Assembly (NCBI RefSeq): GCF_000687555.1
Contig: NZ_JHWJ01000012.1
Coordinates: forward strand, 1-64,000
DNA: 64,000 nt
Source of the DNA: [Clostridium] aerotolerans DSM 5434
GTDB lineage: Bacteria; Bacillota; Clostridia; Lachnospirales; Lachnospiraceae
Reading direction: 5' to 3'
Shown: one piece after another, positions 61,023 to 64,000 of the stretch
Layout of the letters: each line of letters opens with the position of its first letter
Numbering within the stretch: the stretch's first letter is position 1
Position numbers and translations under genes: made by a program
Notes under the pieces: model-generated
The model's input: the letters and a program-made list of their open reading frames with translations, nothing else
Databases searched by the model: none
Told to the model about the DNA's origin: nothing

Positions 61023-63155
61023 TCAACCACGAAAATGAAATTTATCAACTTCCTCTTGTAGGTTTCCTGCCAGCTGGGACAGTTCCTCACTGGAGGAGGA
61101 AAATTCCTCTGCCGCTGCGGAATTGGTCTGTACCACACTGGATATCTGCTCCATTCCCTGAGTGATCTGATGAATGGCATCTGCCTGCTCTGCTGTCGCC
61201 TTTGTTATTTTATTCACAAATCGTTCCACCTCTTCTGCCCCTTTTACTGCCTCTGCGAGGATTTTGGCTTCCCGATCTGCGATCTGACTTCCTTTTTCCA
61301 CTGCGCTCAGGGAATTTTCGATTAGAATGGCAGTACTTTTTGAGGCTTCGGAGGCTTTCAATGCCAGGCTCTGTACCTCTCCGGCTACCACTCCAAAGCC
61401 TTTTCCAAATTCTCCGGCATGAGTTGCCTCTACGGCTGCATTGAGGGCCAGGATCTTTGTCTGGTAGGCAATGTCTTCAATGGTTTTTATGATTTTCTTA
61501 ATTTCCCCGGAGCTTACTTTAATCTCTGTCATGGCCTTTAACATTTCCTCCATCTGTTCGCTTCCTTTCATGATTTGTTGTCCGGTGTCTGAGACTCTTT
61601 GAGTGGCTTCCTTTGCATTTAAGGCATTCTCTTCTGACTGAAGGGATATTTCGCCAATTCCAGCCGCCTGCTCTTCCATGGAAGCGGCCTGTTCCGCTGC
61701 ACCTTGGGCCAGGGCCTGGGCACCGGCTGATACCTGCTCTGCACTTGCGTAAAGCTGCATGGAGGAATGGTTCATTTCTTTTAAGGAATGTGTTAAGGTG
61801 CTGTTTAATTTACGAATAGACAACAGGATCTCGCTAAATTCTCCCTGGTAGCTTTCTTCTGCCTGGGTATCCAGATCGAAATTGCCGTCTGCCATTTCGC
61901 CTAAAAGGTACTGGATATCGGATAGCATGAGTTTTAGGTTATGGGACATTTTATCAAAGGTCTCTGCCAATGCTCCTATTTCATCGCCGGAGCGGTAGGT
62001 TACTTCTATGTCAAAATTCCCCTCCGATATTCCCGTTGCAGCGTCCACGACTGTTTTTAGTGAATCAAGGAGACGTCTTAATACCATAGGAAATACGATG
62101 AGAAGCATTACAAGAGCGGCGATACAAACAAGGCTTAGAAACAGCACTGTCTCATTGACTGACTGGTTCATATCCTTGACTGTTATGGTGGAAAGGGACC
62201 ACCAGGTATCATTTCCTGCGTGAATGGGGTAGAAGAAACGCATCACTTCGGTTCCATCCTGCCTTACCGTTTTCATCTGAAAGGCATTTCCATTTCCCAG
62301 CATGGACTGGACCTTTGCATATTCATCCTCTAAGGGAATAAATTCCTGAAGGCTTTTTCCCATGTTGGCAGGGTCCTGGCTGTGGTAGACGATTGTTTGA
62401 TTGCTGTCGAAGATTGAGGCGTACATGGAAGGGTATCTGTCGGTGGCTGCATCTACCTTTTTAAAATTCTCCAGGTTGATCTCTGCTACGCTGACGCCCT
62501 TTAACCGGTTCTTATAAAAAAAGGGTACGCCATAGGCAACCACAATATTACCGTCTTCTTTGATAGGTTCTGTTACATGAGGGGTACCGTATATGGCTGG
62601 TGTATGATAGTATTCCTGAGTGGAATACTGGTCGTATTCTCCATATGCCTCCAGCTCACCGGATTGGCTTTTCTTGCCTGCATAGATTCCGTAGTCTCTT
62701 AAATTGGGCTGAAACTGATAGGGCTCGAACAGAACAATCATGCTTTCTATATCGGGATTGCCTGCTACTGTGTTTCTAAGGGATTCACTTAAGTATTTTT
62801 CTGCGTCCCTTGCGATTGGAGTCAGGGTCTTATGATAGAACTGGCTTTCCAACTGTTTGACGTAGGTATCCGGTCCTGTAGGAATGACCGCCTGCATTGG
62901 TGTCTCTTCTGCAGACTCATAGGATCTTTCCATGTATTGCTTTACATTTACGGCTGCTTTATCGGCTTCATCAAAGATCTGCTGGATCTGAATGCCATTC
63001 ATCTTTGCTTTGGTGTTCAACTCTCCCATAACGGTTTGAGATATGGCTTTTCTGGATAACACAGCTGTCATGGTGATTAGAAGTACAAAAACGGCCAGAA
63101 GTATGATTCCCAGAATGAATGACAGCTTTCGTGACAGATTTAATTTCTTTCCCAT
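61023..63155 (-). CDS. Methyl-accepting chemotaxis protein, dCache type, with altered signalling tip
   Basis: This 710-residue receptor has a helix near 12-35, a large double-Cache sensor (about 40-335), a second helix near 340-362, HAMP and a long coiled coil. The tip near 563-600 reads [21 protein letters not shown], with Lys for the usual Asn and His for the usual Arg of the CheA/CheW contact surface, then [12 protein letters not shown] with Gly and Gln changes. The Cache domain suits amino acids or small organic acids. No che genes are near. AAGGAAT precedes the ATG. Confidence 0.92.
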   Translation of the reverse strand: MGKKLNLSRKLSFILGIILLAVFVLLITMTAVLSRKAISQTVMGELNTKAKMNGIQIQQIFDEADKAAVNVKQYMERSYESAEETPMQAVIPTGPDTYVKQLESQFYHKTLTPIARDAEKYLSESLRNTVAGNPDIESMIVLFEPYQFQPNLRDYGIYAGKKSQSGELEAYGEYDQYSTQEYYHTPAIYGTPHVTEPIKEDGNIVVAYGVPFFYKNRLKGVSVAEINLENFKKVDAATDRYPSMYASIFDSNQTIVYHSQDPANMGKSLQEFIPLEDEYAKVQSMLGNGNAFQMKTVRQDGTEVMRFFYPIHAGNDTWWSLSTITVKDMNQSVNETVLFLSLVCIAALVMLLIVFPMVLRRLLDSLKTVVDAATGISEGNFDIEVTYRSGDEIGALAETFDKMSHNLKLMLSDIQYLLGEMADGNFDLDTQAEESYQGEFSEILLSIRKLNSTLTHSLKEMNHSSMQLYASAEQVSAGAQALAQGAAEQAASMEEQAAGIGEISLQSEENALNAKEATQRVSDTGQQIMKGSEQMEEMLKAMTEIKVSSGEIKKIIKTIEDIAYQTKILALNAAVEATHAGEFGKGFGVVAGEVQSLALKASEASKSTAILIENSLSAVEKGSQIADREAKILAEAVKGAEEVERFVNKITKATAEQADAIHQITQGMEQISSVVQTNSAAAEEFSSSSEELSQLAGNLQEEVDKFHFRG

Positions 63156-63332
63156 ATTCCTTCCCCTTTGAATCCCAGATAAGGGATATTTGCATTGTGC
63201 TTGACCAGTTTGTTCAGGCTGCGCGGACGTTCATTGATTTTGGACGCGAAAAGGCCTGTATTCATATTACTTTAGGATATTCTATGGGGAATTGAGTTGT
63301 TACGGGGATGCGAAAGCTGATTCATAAAAAAT

Positions 63333-63365
63333 GAGCAGGACTCTCTTTTACAGAAAGTTCTGCTC
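63333..63365 (-). terminator. Terminator of rlmH
   Basis: GAGCAGGACTCTC (63333-63345) pairs with GAAAGTTCTGCTC (63353-63365) with few mismatches; ATTTTTT follows on the minus strand. Confidence 0.85.
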
Positions 63366-63379
63366 GTTTATACTTTTTA

Positions 63380-63859
63380 TTATTTATGATAAGGCTCCCC
63401 ACAAATAATCCGGTAGCTGCGGTAAATCTGTTCCAGCAATATCACCCGCATTAGCTGATGAGGAAATGTCATTCGGGAAAAGCTAAGCTTATAATCGGCC
63501 CGCTTTAGTACCGCATCTGACAGCCCAAGGGAGCCACCGATGACAAATACAATCTGGCTGGTTCCTCCGATTCCCAGAGAGTCGATTTTCTCAGATAGCT
63601 TGACGGAATCCAGCATCTCTCCTTCAATGGCAAGGGCAATCACATAAGCGCCATCTTTGATCGAGCCAAGGATCCGCTCCCCTTCCTTTTCCTTAATCTG
63701 GCGTTCCAGCACCTCGCCAGCATGATCCGGTGTTTTTTCATCCGGCAGCTGAATGATATCCAGCTTGCAGTAACGGCTCAGCCGCTTCGTATATTCTGAA
63801 ATGGCGTCGGTGTAAAACTTTTCCTTGATCTTTCCGACTGTGACCAAAGTTATCTTCAT
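63380..63859 (-). CDS. rlmH: 23S rRNA pseudouridine1915 N3-methyltransferase RlmH
   Basis: This 159-residue SPOUT methyltransferase modifies pseudouridine 1915 of 23S rRNA in helix 69. The SAM knot has [14 protein letters not shown], and the C-terminus is the very conserved [21 protein letters not shown] (in part) ending in PYHK. AGGAG precedes the ATG, overlapping the end of the upstream gene by proximity. The length matches the family. Confidence 0.97.
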   Translation of the reverse strand: MKITLVTVGKIKEKFYTDAISEYTKRLSRYCKLDIIQLPDEKTPDHAGEVLERQIKEKEGERILGSIKDGAYVIALAIEGEMLDSVKLSEKIDSLGIGGTSQIVFVIGGSLGLSDAVLKRADYKLSFSRMTFPHQLMRVILLEQIYRSYRIICGEPYHK

Positions 63860-63868
63860 GTAACTCTC

Positions 63869-64000
63869 CTATCCATCAAGCTCCTTTTTCATCATGGCGA
63901 TGAGAAGCTTTGTTACGTCTCTTACTGTTTTTCTCTCTCCGTTTTGTACCTTACGGACTACTTTTCCATCCGGCTTTACGCTGATATGGTATATGATTCT
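63869..64000 (-). CDS. C-terminal fragment of an unidentified gene cut by the window edge
   Basis: The last 43 codons of a minus-strand gene end with TAG at 63869-63871. The visible end is basic and strand-then-helix (ISVKPDGKVVRKVQ, DVTKLLIAMMKKELDG). It lies 9 bases before rlmH and is probably co-transcribed. Too little is present for a family call. Confidence 0.6.
   Translation of the reverse strand, partial: RIIYHISVKPDGKVVRKVQNGERKTVRDVTKLLIAMMKKELDG

Noticed and set aside
63180-63300. A sigma-D flagellar promoter before the dCache receptor
   Set aside because: TAAA and GCC occur at the right spacing on the minus strand, but the rest of the -10 consensus is missing.

Overview
This window reads as chromosome from a spore-forming, low-to-mid GC anaerobic firmicute, most likely a Lachnospiraceae member of the Clostridium/Lacrimispora type. 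The reasons are a full spoIIIA operon, spoIVB and spo0A, several small families common in that group (DUF5721-like, DUF3877-like, CD3324-like), strong AGGAGG ribosome sites, and sigma-A promoters of the TTGACA-17-TATAAT kind. Species is not determined. No rRNA, tRNA, CRISPR array or intact insertion sequence was seen.

Layout. 1-1.47 kb: a tyrosine recombinase between two copies of a 13-bp inverted repeat, with an outward consensus promoter and a terminator beside it. 1.5-4.4 kb: two tandem TetR-type regulators and a berberine-bridge-like flavoprotein whose ribosome site lies inside a hairpin. 4.4-9.3 kb: a chemoreceptor behind a long structured leader, a gpx-ohrR peroxide module, and a MarR regulator with a small monooxygenase-fold protein and a cysteine-rich flavoprotein. 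9.3-19.8 kb: housekeeping and orphan genes (cytidylate-kinase-like protein, galK, YhcC-type radical SAM protein, CapA-like phosphatase, DegV, htpG under a perfect CIRCE element, M18 aminopeptidase). 19.8-22.3 kb: an MFS drug exporter and divergent MerR regulator sharing a 19-bp-spacer promoter. 22.3-28.3 kb: a co-directional minus-strand run (parvulin-like lipoprotein, Cof-type HAD, Maf, two membrane proteins, HD protein, glgA).

28.3-47.3 kb is the conserved sporulation and isoprenoid block, all on the minus strand. In transcription order it is spoIIIAA-AH, asp23, a diguanylate cyclase, nusB, xseA, xseB, ispA, dxs, tlyA, nadK, argR, recN, spoIVB, spo0A. Compared with the Bacillus arrangement, accBC and folD are absent, nadK is present, and a cyclase with its own boundaries sits between asp23 and nusB.

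47.3-55.7 kb is a self-contained glycan module: a YesM-type histidine kinase and AraC-type response regulator, a three-gene Lpl-type ABC importer without its ATPase, and a GH8 enzyme closely resembling reducing-end xylose-releasing exo-oligoxylanase. The logical reading is sensing, uptake and intracellular trimming of xylo-oligosaccharides. 55.7-64 kb holds an NlpC/P60 hydrolase, an M14-type deacylase pair in which one partner has lost its zinc ligands, several small uncharacterised proteins, a pentapeptide-repeat protein, a chemoreceptor with an altered signalling tip, rlmH and a truncated gene at the right edge.

Nothing in the window amounts to a clearly new multi-gene system. The observations most worth testing are the hairpin over the flavoprotein ribosome site, the unidentified leader at 4.45-4.60 kb, the degenerate deacylase partner, the altered chemoreceptor tip, and the integrase flanked by inverted repeats.
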